Source: Clostridium brassicae
Lineage (GTDB): Bacteria > Bacillota > Clostridia > Clostridiales > Clostridiaceae
Length of the DNA stretch: 64,000 bases
Assembly: GCF_026738875.1 (NCBI RefSeq)
Contig: NZ_JAPQFJ010000011.1
Coordinates: 87,674 to 151,673 of the forward strand
Reading direction: 5' to 3'
The number at the start of each line of letters is the position of its first letter. Within the stretch, counting starts at the first letter, position 1. Under the pieces are notes generated by a model that made no database searches, had not been told where the DNA came from, and was given only the letters and a program-made list of their open reading frames with translations. The position numbers were made by a program, and so were the translations under genes. Positions 34,624 to 43,997 of this stretch are shown here, one piece after another.

Positions 34624-37600
34624 TTGAAGCTCAAAGGATACGAAATCGATAAGTTGATTTATGAAGGAAAGGATACACTTACTTATCGTGCTTATAGCAA
34701 AGCAAAAAAACAAAATGTAATTCTTAAGACGATTCCTTCAGAGAGAGTAACATTAAGAAATATAGAAAGAGTAAACAATGAGTACAAGCTTTCTCAAAAA
34801 GTTAATTATGTTAAGGGGCTACAGAATACATATGCTTTAGAGGATTGGGAAGGCAGGCCAGTTTTAGTTAAGGAATATTTTAAAGGGAATTCACTTAAAA
34901 AATTAATTAAGAATAATGATGTTGACTTAAATCAATTTTTCAAAATAGCTATTCAAATTGTTGATATTTTAGGTGAAATTCATAAAAATGGGATTGTTCA
35001 TTTAGATATTAATCCTAACAATATTTTGATTAATGATGATGGAGAAATAAAAATTATTGATTTTAGCACTTCTATATTTATGATAGAAAACAATGAAAAG
35101 AAAACAGATCCTGGGAAGTTAGAAGGTACATTTCAATATATATCACCAGAACAAACAGGAAGAATAGGTAGAGATATAGATTATCGTTCAGATTACTATT
35201 CTTTAGGTGTGTGCTTTTATCAATTACTAACAGGAGAAGTTCCTTTTAATAATGATGATAAATTAGAGTTAATTTATGCACATATTGCAAAAGAGGCTGT
35301 ACCTCCAGTTGAAGTGAATGAGAATATTCCTAAAGTAATATCAGATATTGTAATGAAGTTAATAGCTAAAATGCCAGAAGACAGATACCAAACCTTAATT
35401 GGGTTAAAGAAGGATTTAGAAATATGTCAAAATAGTTTAAAAACCAAAAGAGTAATTCAAGAATTTCAAATTGCCAAACAAGATATTACAGATGAGCTGC
35501 AAATCCCCGAAAAGTTGTATGGCAGGGAGAAAGAACTCCAACAATTACTAAATTCTGTTAAAAAAGTTAGTTCTGGTGGAAAAGAATTATTATTAGTTAA
35601 AGGTTACTCAGGGGTAGGTAAGACTGCCTTAGTAAATGAGATACAAAATTATATTATAAAGAAATCTGCTTATTTTGTATCAGGTAAGTTTGAACAGATA
35701 CAATCAGAAGTACCTTACAATGCTATTGTACAAGCTCTTAGTAAATTTATAAACAAATTGCTTATGGAGTCTTCTAACCAACTATTAATGTGGCGTGAAA
35801 AAATATTACATGCAGTAGGAAATAACGGGAAAGTAATTACAGATGTTATCCCTTCTCTAGAACTTATTATAGGAAAGCAAAAACCTGTTCCACGCTTAGG
35901 ACCAAGTGAAACTCAAAACAGATTTAATTTAGTTTTTGAAAATTTTATAAGAGTGATTGCTCAAAAAGAACACATATTTATTATGTTTATTGACGATTTA
36001 CAATGGGCAGATGCTGCAAGTTTAAACTTCATAAAAATGTTGATGAACAATGAAGCAATTGGAAACCTATTAATTATTGGAGCTTATAGAGACAATGAAG
36101 TTGGTGAAGATCATCCTGTTAAAATTATAGAAGATGAACTTATTAAAGATAAAGCGAGTATTAATATTCTACAACTAAAGCCATTAAAAGAAGATGATGT
36201 AAAAGAATTGCTTGAAGAAGCTTTAACAAGTCTAAGAGAAGATACTATATTGTTTAATGAGTTGTCACAATATATATACAACAAAACTCAAGGAAACTGC
36301 TTTTTCATGAGAGAGTTTTTAAAAGTGTTATATGATAAAAAGTATGTTTGGTTCGACTATAATTTAATGCATTGGTGTTGGAATACAGAACAAATAAAGA
36401 AAATGGATATAACCCAAAATGTAGTAGATTTGCTAATACAGAAGATAAAAACACTAGATACTTCCACATTAGAAGAACTAAAAAATGCTGCTTGCATAGG
36501 AAATAAGTTTGATTTAAAAACAATTGCGTTAATTAATGATAAGCCGTTAGATATTGTACAGCAAGAACTACAGATAGCTGTTAAAAAAGGTTTGATAGCT
36601 ATTAATAAAGATGATAGTAAGGAATTATCAGAAGATAATATTAGATTTAGATTTCTTCATGATCGTATACAACAAGCTGTTTATACTTTAATACCTGAAG
36701 AATTTAAACCATCAGCCCATTTAAAAATAGGAAAATTGTTATTAAAAAGATACTTAGAATCTGAGAAAACGGAAAGTTTATTTGAAGTAGTAGAACAACT
36801 TAACTTGGGAAAATCTATAATTATTGATGAAGAAAAACGTATAAAGCTTGCCGACTTAAATTTAAAAGTAGGGATAGCATCAAAAAATTCTTCAGCTTAT
36901 AAAACAGCATTTAATTATTTAAAAATAGGTATAGAAATGCTAGATAGTAATGCTTGGGAGAAACATTATGAATTAACACTACAATTATATTCTGAAGCAA
37001 CAGAAATGGCTTATTTAACTGGTGATTTTGAAAAGATGGATCAGTATGCACAGATAGTTTTAGATAATGCAAAAACTATAGTTGATAAAGTTAATGTATA
37101 CAACGTGAAATTACAAGCTTATCAAGCACAGTTCAAAATACAAGAAGCTTTAAATATGAGTATATCAGTATTAAAGGAAATGGGAATAGATGTCCCAAGG
37201 AAGCCAAGTGAAGAAGATGTAAATAATGCTTTTGCTAAAGTAAAAATTGCTATGGAAGGTATGAAAGTGGAAGATCTAGCAAAACTTCCTCCAATGAAGG
37301 ATGAAATAATGCTTGCAGCAATGCAGATTTTATCAGGAAGTGTATCTGTAACATATAAAACTGCACCTATGTTAGCTCCAATAGTTGTATGCAAAATGAT
37401 GGAGCTTTCCATAAAGCATGGAAATGCACCTTTTACACCAGCAGCTTATGCATCTTATGGTATGATACTTTGTGGAATGGGAATTCAGATAGACTTTGCA
37501 TATGAGTTGGGCAATATTAGTTGCAGATTAGTAGAAAATGAAAATCTAAAGCAGTATAAGCCAATGGTTTTATCTATATATGCTACTGCTATACAACAAT

Positions 37601-40290
37601 GGAAAGAACATGTAAGTGCAACATTAAAATATAATGAAGAAGCATATTGGTTAGGAATAGAAAATGGAGATTTTGAATATGCTGCATATGGAGCTATGTT
37701 TTATGTTAAACATGCTTTTTATGGGGGAAAGCCACTTGAGATTTTAGAAAAAGATGTAAAAACAAATCTAGTAAGAGTACAAAGAATAAAACAAAGTTTA
37801 TGTGAAAGCTGGATAAGAGTTTTTGGGCAGTTTGTTTTAAATATGCAAGGTAAATCAAATGAGCCTTCAAAATTAGTGGGAGAGCTATGTGATGAAAATG
37901 AAATTATCGCTTCTACTATAGAAAGTGGCGATATAGCACGAATGGTCGTTACTTTTATTAGTAAAATGACGTTAAGTTATTATTTTCAGAGATATGATGA
38001 TGCTATTGAATTTAGTAGAAAAGCAGAAGAAGTTTTGATTGGAATTGCTGGTGGGATAGATGTAGCTATTTATTACTACTTTGATTCTCTTGTAAAACTT
38101 GCTATATATAATGATGTTTCAGATGAAGAGAAAGAAGAGATTTTAACAAGAGTTTCGGAAAATCAAGTAAAAATGAAAAAATGGGCTGAAGACGCTCCAA
38201 TGAATTTTCTCCATAAGTTCTATTTAGTGGAAGCAGAAAGATTAAGAGTAATAGGCAAAACTGAAGAAGCTATAGGATACTATAACAAAGCAATTTCACT
38301 AGCTAAAGAAAATAAATATATAAATGATGAGGCTTTAGCTAATGAATTAGCTACAAAATTTTGGCTTAACAAAGGCGAGTATAGATATGCTAAATTACAT
38401 TTTAAAGAAGCATATTTTGCTTATAAACGTTGGGGTGCAGAAGCTAAAGTTAAAGATTTACAGAATAAATATTTAGAAATTTTTCATGAAAAATTTGAAG
38501 GAAATGTAGGTGAAAAACAAACCACAATAACTACATTGGAATTAGTAGATATTGCAGCAATTGTTAAAGCAAGTCAGGCTATTTCACAAGAAATTGTTTT
38601 AGATGATTTAATAAAGACATTAATTAAAATAGTGGTACAGAATGTAGGAGCTGAAAAAATAGTTTTTATTCTTAAAGAATTAGACAAACTTATAATTAAA
38701 GGTGAGAAGGAAAATCAACAAGAGAAGATAATTGTTGGTTTAGAAAAAAGTGTTGAAGGATATGAGCAGCTCCCCAAAAGTATTATAAATTATGTAAGTA
38801 GAACAAGTAGAAGTGTTATTTTAGAAAACTCGGTTGATTCAGCAGAATTTGCCCAAGATGAGTATATTATTAAAAACAAACCTAAGTCTATTTTATGCTA
38901 TCCTTTAATTAATCAGAGAGAATTTAAGGGAATGATTTATCTAGAAAATAATCTTATAAAGGGAGCCTTTACTAAAGATAGATTGAAGATTTTAGAGATA
39001 CTTTCTGCTCAAATAGTTATTGCTCTTGAAAATGCTAAGTTATATGAGGAATTAGAACATAGTAATGAAGTATTAGATACTAAAGTAAAGGAACGTACAT
39101 TAGAATTAAAAGAGGAAAGAGATAAATTACAAAAGTATTTGGATATAGCAGAAGTGTCAATATGGGTTTTAGATGAAAATGGCATAGTTACATTAGTTAA
39201 TAGAAAAGGTTGTGAGATTTTAGGTTATACTGAAGAAGAAATGGCTGGAAGGCAATGGAGCGATTTTATTGTTCAAAACACTGACAAAGAAGAAGTAAAA
39301 GACTTTCAAACTATAATAAGTGGGGAATTAGTAAGATATTCGGACAAAGTTGTTTTGACTAAAACAGGTGAAAAAAGAATGATGTCTTGCTACCATGTTA
39401 TATTGAAAGATAAGGATGGAAATGTAGAAGGAATACTAGGCTGTGGAGTAGATGTTACTGAATATAACTTGATGAGAGAACAGTTAGAGTATAATAAATT
39501 AAAGCTAGAGTTTTTGGCTAATTTATCCCATGAATTAAAAACCCCATTAAATTTATCCTTCTGTGCATTGCAAATGCTAAATTTATATTTAAAAAATAGC
39601 TTAACTTCAGAAGCTAATGAAAAATTTGAAAAATATTCAAGTATTATCAAACAGAATAATTATAGACTTCTTAAGTTAGTTAACAACATAGTTGACATAA
39701 CTAAGATAAATTGTGATTCTTTTGAGATTAATTTACACAATAATGACATAGTAGAACTAATTAGAGATATAACATATTCTGTTTTAGAGTATGTAAAAAA
39801 TAAGAACAGAGTACTAGAATTTAAATCAGATATAGAAAGTAAAGTGATGGCATGTGATGCTTTTAATATTGAGAGAATAATGTTAAATTTACTTTCTAAT
39901 GCTATAAAATTCACAGATGATGGAGATAAAATATCTGTAAATGTATATGATAGAGGAGATTCTGTGGATATAGTAGTAAGAGATGAGGGGGTTGGAATAC
40001 CAAAAGATAAACAAAAATTTATTTTTGAACGTTTTAGACAGGTAGATAAATCTTTCACTAGAAATAGTGAGGGAAGTGGTATTGGGCTAACTATTGTTAA
40101 GTTATTAGTGGAATTGCATAATGGTGATATCAAAGTAGAGAGTCAAGAAGGCGAATTCACTGAATTTATTATAAATCTACCAGCTAAAAAATTAGACTCT
40201 AAGTCTGCTGCTGTAAGCAATTATCATAATTCTGGAGTGGACTTAATAGATAGAATAGACATAGAATTCTCTGATATTTATGGATTATAG
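34624..40290 (+). CDS. Ser/Thr kinase - AAA ATPase - GAF - PAS - sensor histidine kinase fusion (1,888 aa)
   Basis: Cytoplasmic signalling giant with no membrane helix. Order: kinase domain (about 1-270; ATP Lys in VILKTI, catalytic loop HLDINPNN with the Asp kept but the usual Lys replaced by Asn, and DFS instead of DFG); AAA/STAND-type ATPase (about 295-520; Walker A GYSGVGKTAL, Walker B IFIMFIDDLQWAD); helical repeat region (about 600-1290); GAF (about 1310-1470); coiled linker; PAS (about 1500-1620); HisKA with phosphorylated His in NLSHELKTPLN (about 1636); HATPase (NLLSNAIKFTDDG, DEGVGIPKDK, GSGIGLTIVK). Such fusions are a known family. No response regulator gene is nearby, so the output partner is unknown. 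Start is TTG 34624 with GGAG upstream. Confidence 0.92.
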   Translation: MKLKGYEIDKLIYEGKDTLTYRAYSKAKKQNVILKTIPSERVTLRNIERVNNEYKLSQKVNYVKGLQNTYALEDWEGRPVLVKEYFKGNSLKKLIKNNDVDLNQFFKIAIQIVDILGEIHKNGIVHLDINPNNILINDDGEIKIIDFSTSIFMIENNEKKTDPGKLEGTFQYISPEQTGRIGRDIDYRSDYYSLGVCFYQLLTGEVPFNNDDKLELIYAHIAKEAVPPVEVNENIPKVISDIVMKLIAKMPEDRYQTLIGLKKDLEICQNSLKTKRVIQEFQIAKQDITDELQIPEKLYGREKELQQLLNSVKKVSSGGKELLLVKGYSGVGKTALVNEIQNYIIKKSAYFVSGKFEQIQSEVPYNAIVQALSKFINKLLMESSNQLLMWREKILHAVGNNGKVITDVIPSLELIIGKQKPVPRLGPSETQNRFNLVFENFIRVIAQKEHIFIMFIDDLQWADAASLNFIKMLMNNEAIGNLLIIGAYRDNEVGEDHPVKIIEDELIKDKASINILQLKPLKEDDVKELLEEALTSLREDTILFNELSQYIYNKTQGNCFFMREFLKVLYDKKYVWFDYNLMHWCWNTEQIKKMDITQNVVDLLIQKIKTLDTSTLEELKNAACIGNKFDLKTIALINDKPLDIVQQELQIAVKKGLIAINKDDSKELSEDNIRFRFLHDRIQQAVYTLIPEEFKPSAHLKIGKLLLKRYLESEKTESLFEVVEQLNLGKSIIIDEEKRIKLADLNLKVGIASKNSSAYKTAFNYLKIGIEMLDSNAWEKHYELTLQLYSEATEMAYLTGDFEKMDQYAQIVLDNAKTIVDKVNVYNVKLQAYQAQFKIQEALNMSISVLKEMGIDVPRKPSEEDVNNAFAKVKIAMEGMKVEDLAKLPPMKDEIMLAAMQILSGSVSVTYKTAPMLAPIVVCKMMELSIKHGNAPFTPAAYASYGMILCGMGIQIDFAYELGNISCRLVENENLKQYKPMVLSIYATAIQQWKEHVSATLKYNEEAYWLGIENGDFEYAAYGAMFYVKHAFYGGKPLEILEKDVKTNLVRVQRIKQSLCESWIRVFGQFVLNMQGKSNEPSKLVGELCDENEIIASTIESGDIARMVVTFISKMTLSYYFQRYDDAIEFSRKAEEVLIGIAGGIDVAIYYYFDSLVKLAIYNDVSDEEKEEILTRVSENQVKMKKWAEDAPMNFLHKFYLVEAERLRVIGKTEEAIGYYNKAISLAKENKYINDEALANELATKFWLNKGEYRYAKLHFKEAYFAYKRWGAEAKVKDLQNKYLEIFHEKFEGNVGEKQTTITTLELVDIAAIVKASQAISQEIVLDDLIKTLIKIVVQNVGAEKIVFILKELDKLIIKGEKENQQEKIIVGLEKSVEGYEQLPKSIINYVSRTSRSVILENSVDSAEFAQDEYIIKNKPKSILCYPLINQREFKGMIYLENNLIKGAFTKDRLKILEILSAQIVIALENAKLYEELEHSNEVLDTKVKERTLELKEERDKLQKYLDIAEVSIWVLDENGIVTLVNRKGCEILGYTEEEMAGRQWSDFIVQNTDKEEVKDFQTIISGELVRYSDKVVLTKTGEKRMMSCYHVILKDKDGNVEGILGCGVDVTEYNLMREQLEYNKLKLEFLANLSHELKTPLNLSFCALQMLNLYLKNSLTSEANEKFEKYSSIIKQNNYRLLKLVNNIVDITKINCDSFEINLHNNDIVELIRDITYSVLEYVKNKNRVLEFKSDIESKVMACDAFNIERIMLNLLSNAIKFTDDGDKISVNVYDRGDSVDIVVRDEGVGIPKDKQKFIFERFRQVDKSFTRNSEGSGIGLTIVKLLVELHNGDIKVESQEGEFTEFIINLPAKKLDSKSAAVSNYHNSGVDLIDRIDIEFSDIYGL

Positions 40291-40481
40291 GTGTTTCAGA
40301 ATCAGAGAACATGGTTTTGAAGATTATGTTTATAGGTAGAGAAAACCTATAGAGTTTAGACTAGGTTCTAAGATTAGTGTAAGAAGGAATTTAAAGTGCT
40401 ATTTACAATACATATTTTATTATCAAAGTAATAATAAAATATGTAAAAATACTATAAAGAATAAGTAATAAAGAGAGTCTT

Positions 40482-40529
40482 AAGGGGATTATTAATATGA
40501 TAATTAATTATCATATTAATAATCCCCTT
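40482..40529. terminator. Perfect 48-bp palindrome after the giant kinase gene
   Basis: Both 24-base halves are exact reverse complements with no loop: AAGGGGATTATTAATATGAT... on the left, ...AATCCCCTT on the right. The GC-rich base and following TT fit a bidirectional terminator. The region 40291-40481 before it contains a stem with GGTTTTGAAGATT and GGTTCTAAGATTAG words resembling the dispersed repeat, but the match is weak. Confidence 0.6.
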
Positions 40530-40654
40530 TCTTATTTTAAATATGTGAAAAGTGTAAAGGTAAGTTAATAAGTATTTAAACATAAATTGGGGGTTTTTAT
40601 TATGTTCATATGAAAACTATATAATAAGATAAACTATCATAACCTAAAAAAGAA

Positions 40655-40733
40655 GTATCATAATGATAATTCTTCTTTAGGTATAAATAGAAGAAATATA
40701 ACAATTATTAGTTAATTTGGCATAAATAATGCT
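40655..40733 (+). promoter_or_regulatory. Sigma-54 promoter with upstream palindrome, hydantoinase operon
   Basis: TTGGCATAAATAATGCT (40717-40733) has GG and GC of the -24/-12 elements with the required 10 bases between. The palindrome GTATCATAATGATAA (40655-40669) lies 57 bases before the -24 GG and matches the boxes near the other two promoters; a weaker half-site is at 40634. The box is also the middle of a hairpin (CCTAAA...TTTAGG). Confidence 0.82.
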
Positions 40734-40830
40734 TTATATTATAAGTTAAATAATCAGAATGTTTGAAAATATAAAGATGATGGGTATAAGTATTATATGT
40801 ATACCTAATTAAGTCTTAGGAGGAAGTCAT

Positions 40831-41010
40831 ATGAGTAAATTTCAATTAGATAATAAAGACTTAGTTGATTTAACATCTGAAAGAGTAGCTGGAATCGGGA
40901 AATATAAAAACGTTTACATGATTAAGACATGGATTATTTTAAGCTTATTAATTTATACTTTAAGATTGAATATTAAGATGAGAGTTGTTAAGTTTTCTTT
41001 TGAAAGTTAA
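40831..41010 (+). CDS. 59-aa small protein with one possible membrane helix, first in the sigma-54 transcript
   Basis: ATG 40831 follows TAGGAGGAAG at ideal distance. The product begins MSKFQLDNKDLVDLTSERV, has a hydrophobic segment (TWIILSLLIYTLRL, about 39-52) and a basic end. It could be a real small membrane protein or a truncated remnant of a longer gene. No family is recognised. It lies 29 bases before the hydantoinase ribosome binding site. Confidence 0.5.
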   Translation: MSKFQLDNKDLVDLTSERVAGIGKYKNVYMIKTWIILSLLIYTLRLNIKMRVVKFSFES

Positions 41011-41051
41011 AAATAGATTAATAAAATAAAAAGTTAAAAATGGGGGATATT

Positions 41052-42434
41052 ATGTCGTCAATTATAAAAAATGGGTTAATTGTAACAGCCAGTGATACAT
41101 ACAAAGGAGATATCTATATAGAAGATGGAATTATTAAAGAAATAGGAATAGATTTACAAAGACAATGTGATGAAGTAATTGATGCAAAAGGAAAGTATGT
41201 AATTCCAGGAGGAGTAGATGTTCATACCCATCTTAATTTAGATGTAGGGATTGCTGTAGCAAATGATGATTTTTATACTGGAACAGTAGCAGCTGCTTGT
41301 GGGGGAACAACATGTATTGTTGATCATATGGGGTTTGGTCCTAAAGGATGCAATTTACATCACCAAGTAAATGTGTATCATGGATATGCAGATGACAAAG
41401 CCGTAATAGACTATAGTTTTCATGGGGTAGTTCAACATGTAGATGATAGGATTTTAAAAGAGATGAGTGAAATTGTGAATGATGAGGGTATCCCAAGTTT
41501 TAAAATATATTTAACTTATGATTATAAAGTCAGTGATGAAGAGGCATTAAAGATTCTTATGAGGTTAAAGGAGTTAGGAGGGATTACTACAGTTCATCCA
41601 GAAAATAATGATTCTATTAATTATTTTAGAAGATTATTTGTTGAACAAGGTAAAACTTCACCCATATATCATCCTATGAGTAGGCCAGTTGAATGTGAAG
41701 CAGAAGCTATAAGTAGAATGATAAATTTAGCATCTTTAGCGGGAAATGCTCCATTATATATTGTTCATTTATCAAATGAACTTGGACTTAAATATATAAA
41801 AATAGCGCAAGATAGTGGGCAAAAGGTATATGTTGAAACATGTCCCCAATATCTATTTTTAGATGAAGAAAAGTACAAAGAACCTAATAATGAAGGATTA
41901 AAATATATTATGAGTCCGCCCCTTAGAAAAAAAGATAACCAAGCAGCTCTATGGAAAGGTATTAAAGATGGAAATATTCATGTTGTAGCTACTGATCATT
42001 GTCCATTTGCATTTAATAAGGACAAACAAATGGGAAAAGATGATTTTACTAAGTGTCCCAATGGAGTACCAGGTATTGAAGAAAGAATTCCTCTTATGTT
42101 CTCAGAGGGAGTTATGAAAAGCAAAATAAGCATTAATCGTTTTGTAGATGTTTGCTGTACTAGTCCTGCTAAGATGTTTGGATTGTACCCTAAGAAAGGA
42201 GCCATACAAGTAGGATCAGATGCTGATATTGTTTTAATTGATCCAAATAAAGATGTTATATTAACTAGGGATATATTACATGAAAATGTTGATTATACGG
42301 CGTATGAAGGTATGAAATTAAAAGGTTATCCTGTATTAACTATGGTTAGAGGAAAAGTTATTGTCAAAAACAATCATTTTATAGGTGAAAAGGGTTATGG
42401 AAAATTTATAAAAAGGCAAAAACGTAATTATTAA
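41052..42434 (+). CDS. hyuA: Dihydropyrimidinase / D-hydantoinase-type amidohydrolase
   Basis: Opens cyclic ureides (hydantoin/dihydropyrimidine-like rings); cytoplasmic dinuclear zinc enzyme. The 460 residues carry the amidohydrolase metal site: GGVDVHTHL, the carboxylated Lys region SFKIYLTYDYK, TVHPEN, VHLSNE and ATDHCPF. GGGGG precedes ATG 41052; the ATG at 41040 is part of that site. In E. coli and gut anaerobes a hyuA homologue belongs to the ygeW-xdhD cluster of anaerobic purine breakdown, and the same partners occur here, so its substrate is probably a purine-derived ring. Confidence 0.9.
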   Translation: MSSIIKNGLIVTASDTYKGDIYIEDGIIKEIGIDLQRQCDEVIDAKGKYVIPGGVDVHTHLNLDVGIAVANDDFYTGTVAAACGGTTCIVDHMGFGPKGCNLHHQVNVYHGYADDKAVIDYSFHGVVQHVDDRILKEMSEIVNDEGIPSFKIYLTYDYKVSDEEALKILMRLKELGGITTVHPENNDSINYFRRLFVEQGKTSPIYHPMSRPVECEAEAISRMINLASLAGNAPLYIVHLSNELGLKYIKIAQDSGQKVYVETCPQYLFLDEEKYKEPNNEGLKYIMSPPLRKKDNQAALWKGIKDGNIHVVATDHCPFAFNKDKQMGKDDFTKCPNGVPGIEERIPLMFSEGVMKSKISINRFVDVCCTSPAKMFGLYPKKGAIQVGSDADIVLIDPNKDVILTRDILHENVDYTAYEGMKLKGYPVLTMVRGKVIVKNNHFIGEKGYGKFIKRQKRNY

Positions 42435-42494
42435 ATTTATGTGTAAAGAAAACTTTGAACAATAATTAGCTATTTCTCCTAGGTTAATAATTAG

Positions 42495-42536
42495 GCTGTT
42501 TTAAAATAAAAGTGTATTAAAAATATTTTAAACAGC
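42495..42536 (+). terminator. Hairpin between hyuA and the purine permease gene
   Basis: GCTGTTTTAAAATA pairs with TATTTTAAACAGC, one base bulged, followed by TTGTTAT. May reduce readthrough into the permease gene. Confidence 0.55.
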
Positions 42537-42569
42537 TTGTTATATAAAAATATATAAGGGGTGATTTTA

Positions 42570-43946
42570 GTGAATAAAAACACTGAAACTATCAATGCTA
42601 ATGACAGTTTTCTAGAGAGGACTTTTAAGCTGAAAGAAAATAATACAACAGTTAGAACCGAGATTATTGCAGGAATTACTACATTTTTAACAATGGCTTA
42701 TATTATTGCAGTAAATCCAGATTTCTTAGCTACTACAGGGATGGACAAAGGAGCAATTTTAACATCTACATGTATAGCAGCAGGTCTTACTACAATTCTT
42801 ATGGGAATTTATGCGAATCTACCTTTTGTATTAGCATCAGGTATGGGACTTAATGCATTTTTTGCTTTTTCAGTCTGTGGAAATATGAAAGTACCATGGC
42901 AAGTTGCTTTAGTAGCAGTATTTTTAGAAGGTATCATATTTATTCTTCTTTCTTTAACAAATGTAAGAGAAATTGTTGTAAATTCTATTCCAACTTCACT
43001 AAAAATAGCGGTAAGTGGTGGTATTGGATTATTCATAGCTTTTATAGGGTTTCAAAATGCTGGTATAGTTACAAATGATGATGCAACATTAGTTGCGTTA
43101 GGGAAGATCAGCGATCCTAGAGCTGTTATTGCTATTATTGGAATTGTAATTATTGGAGTATTAGTGCACAAAAAGGTAAAAGGTGCAATGCTTTGGGGGA
43201 TTTTAGCTTGCACAGTTATATCATGGTGTTATGCTCTTGCAATAGGACCTGCAAAAGCTGCTGAAGCATATAAGATCTTTTTGCCAACAGGATTATTTGG
43301 TATACACAGTATGGCACCTATAGCAGGGAAATTAAATTTTGCTATACTTTCAACCCCTAAAGGTATTGCAACAATTATATCTGTTTTATTAACTTTTTTA
43401 TTTGTTGATTTTTTTGATACAGTAGGAACTTTAGTTGGAGTTGCATCAAAGGCAAATATGTTAGATGAGAAAGGTAATGTATTAAGAGCTAAACAAGCGT
43501 TATTAACAGATGCTATAGGGACAACTATGGGAGCAGTTATGGGTGTTTCCACTGTTACAACTTATGTTGAAAGTTCAGCAGGCGTTGCAGAAGGTGGAAG
43601 AACAGGACTTACAGCTATAGCAGCAGGAATTTTATTTATAATATCAGCATTTTTTGCACCTATTTTTATGGCAATTCCTAGTTGTGCAACTGCACCAGCC
43701 CTTATAATAGTTGGATTATTTATGATGCAGAATATAACTCAAATTGATTTTTATGACTACACTGAAGCAATACCAGCTTTTTTAACAATAATATTAATGC
43801 CTTTAACATATAGTATAGCTACAGGGCTAATGTTTGGGGTTATATCTTATGTAATATTTAATTTATTTGCAGGTAAAAAAGAAAAAATATCACTTACGTT
43901 AATTATATTAGCTGTAATCTTTATAGCAAGATTTATAAGTTTGTAA
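42570..43946 (+). CDS. Purine (adenine/guanine/hypoxanthine) permease, AzgA-like NCS2 family
   Basis: Membrane transporter of 458 residues with about 12-13 helices. AzgA/PbuG marks are ERTFKLKENNTTVRTEIIAGITTFLTMAYIIAVNP, ASGMGLNAFFAF, the DFFDTVGTLVGVA helix and STVTTYVESSAGVAEGGRTGLTA. GTG 42570 has AAGGGG at 8 bases. Neighbours (adenine deaminase directly after) point to import of purine bases for catabolism. Confidence 0.9.
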   Translation: MNKNTETINANDSFLERTFKLKENNTTVRTEIIAGITTFLTMAYIIAVNPDFLATTGMDKGAILTSTCIAAGLTTILMGIYANLPFVLASGMGLNAFFAFSVCGNMKVPWQVALVAVFLEGIIFILLSLTNVREIVVNSIPTSLKIAVSGGIGLFIAFIGFQNAGIVTNDDATLVALGKISDPRAVIAIIGIVIIGVLVHKKVKGAMLWGILACTVISWCYALAIGPAKAAEAYKIFLPTGLFGIHSMAPIAGKLNFAILSTPKGIATIISVLLTFLFVDFFDTVGTLVGVASKANMLDEKGNVLRAKQALLTDAIGTTMGAVMGVSTVTTYVESSAGVAEGGRTGLTAIAAGILFIISAFFAPIFMAIPSCATAPALIIVGLFMMQNITQIDFYDYTEAIPAFLTIILMPLTYSIATGLMFGVISYVIFNLFAGKKEKISLTLIILAVIFIARFISL

Positions 43947-43997
43947 CATATATTATAAATAATATTAAAGTAAAGAATAAAGAGAGGGTAATATATT

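Noticed and set aside
40482..40529. The 48-bp palindrome as an additional enhancer box for the sigma-54 activator
   Set aside because: It contains ATGATAA and TTATCAT, but spacing does not fit TTATCA-N3-TGATAA and it lies about 190 bp before the promoter, after the kinase stop; a terminator explains it better.
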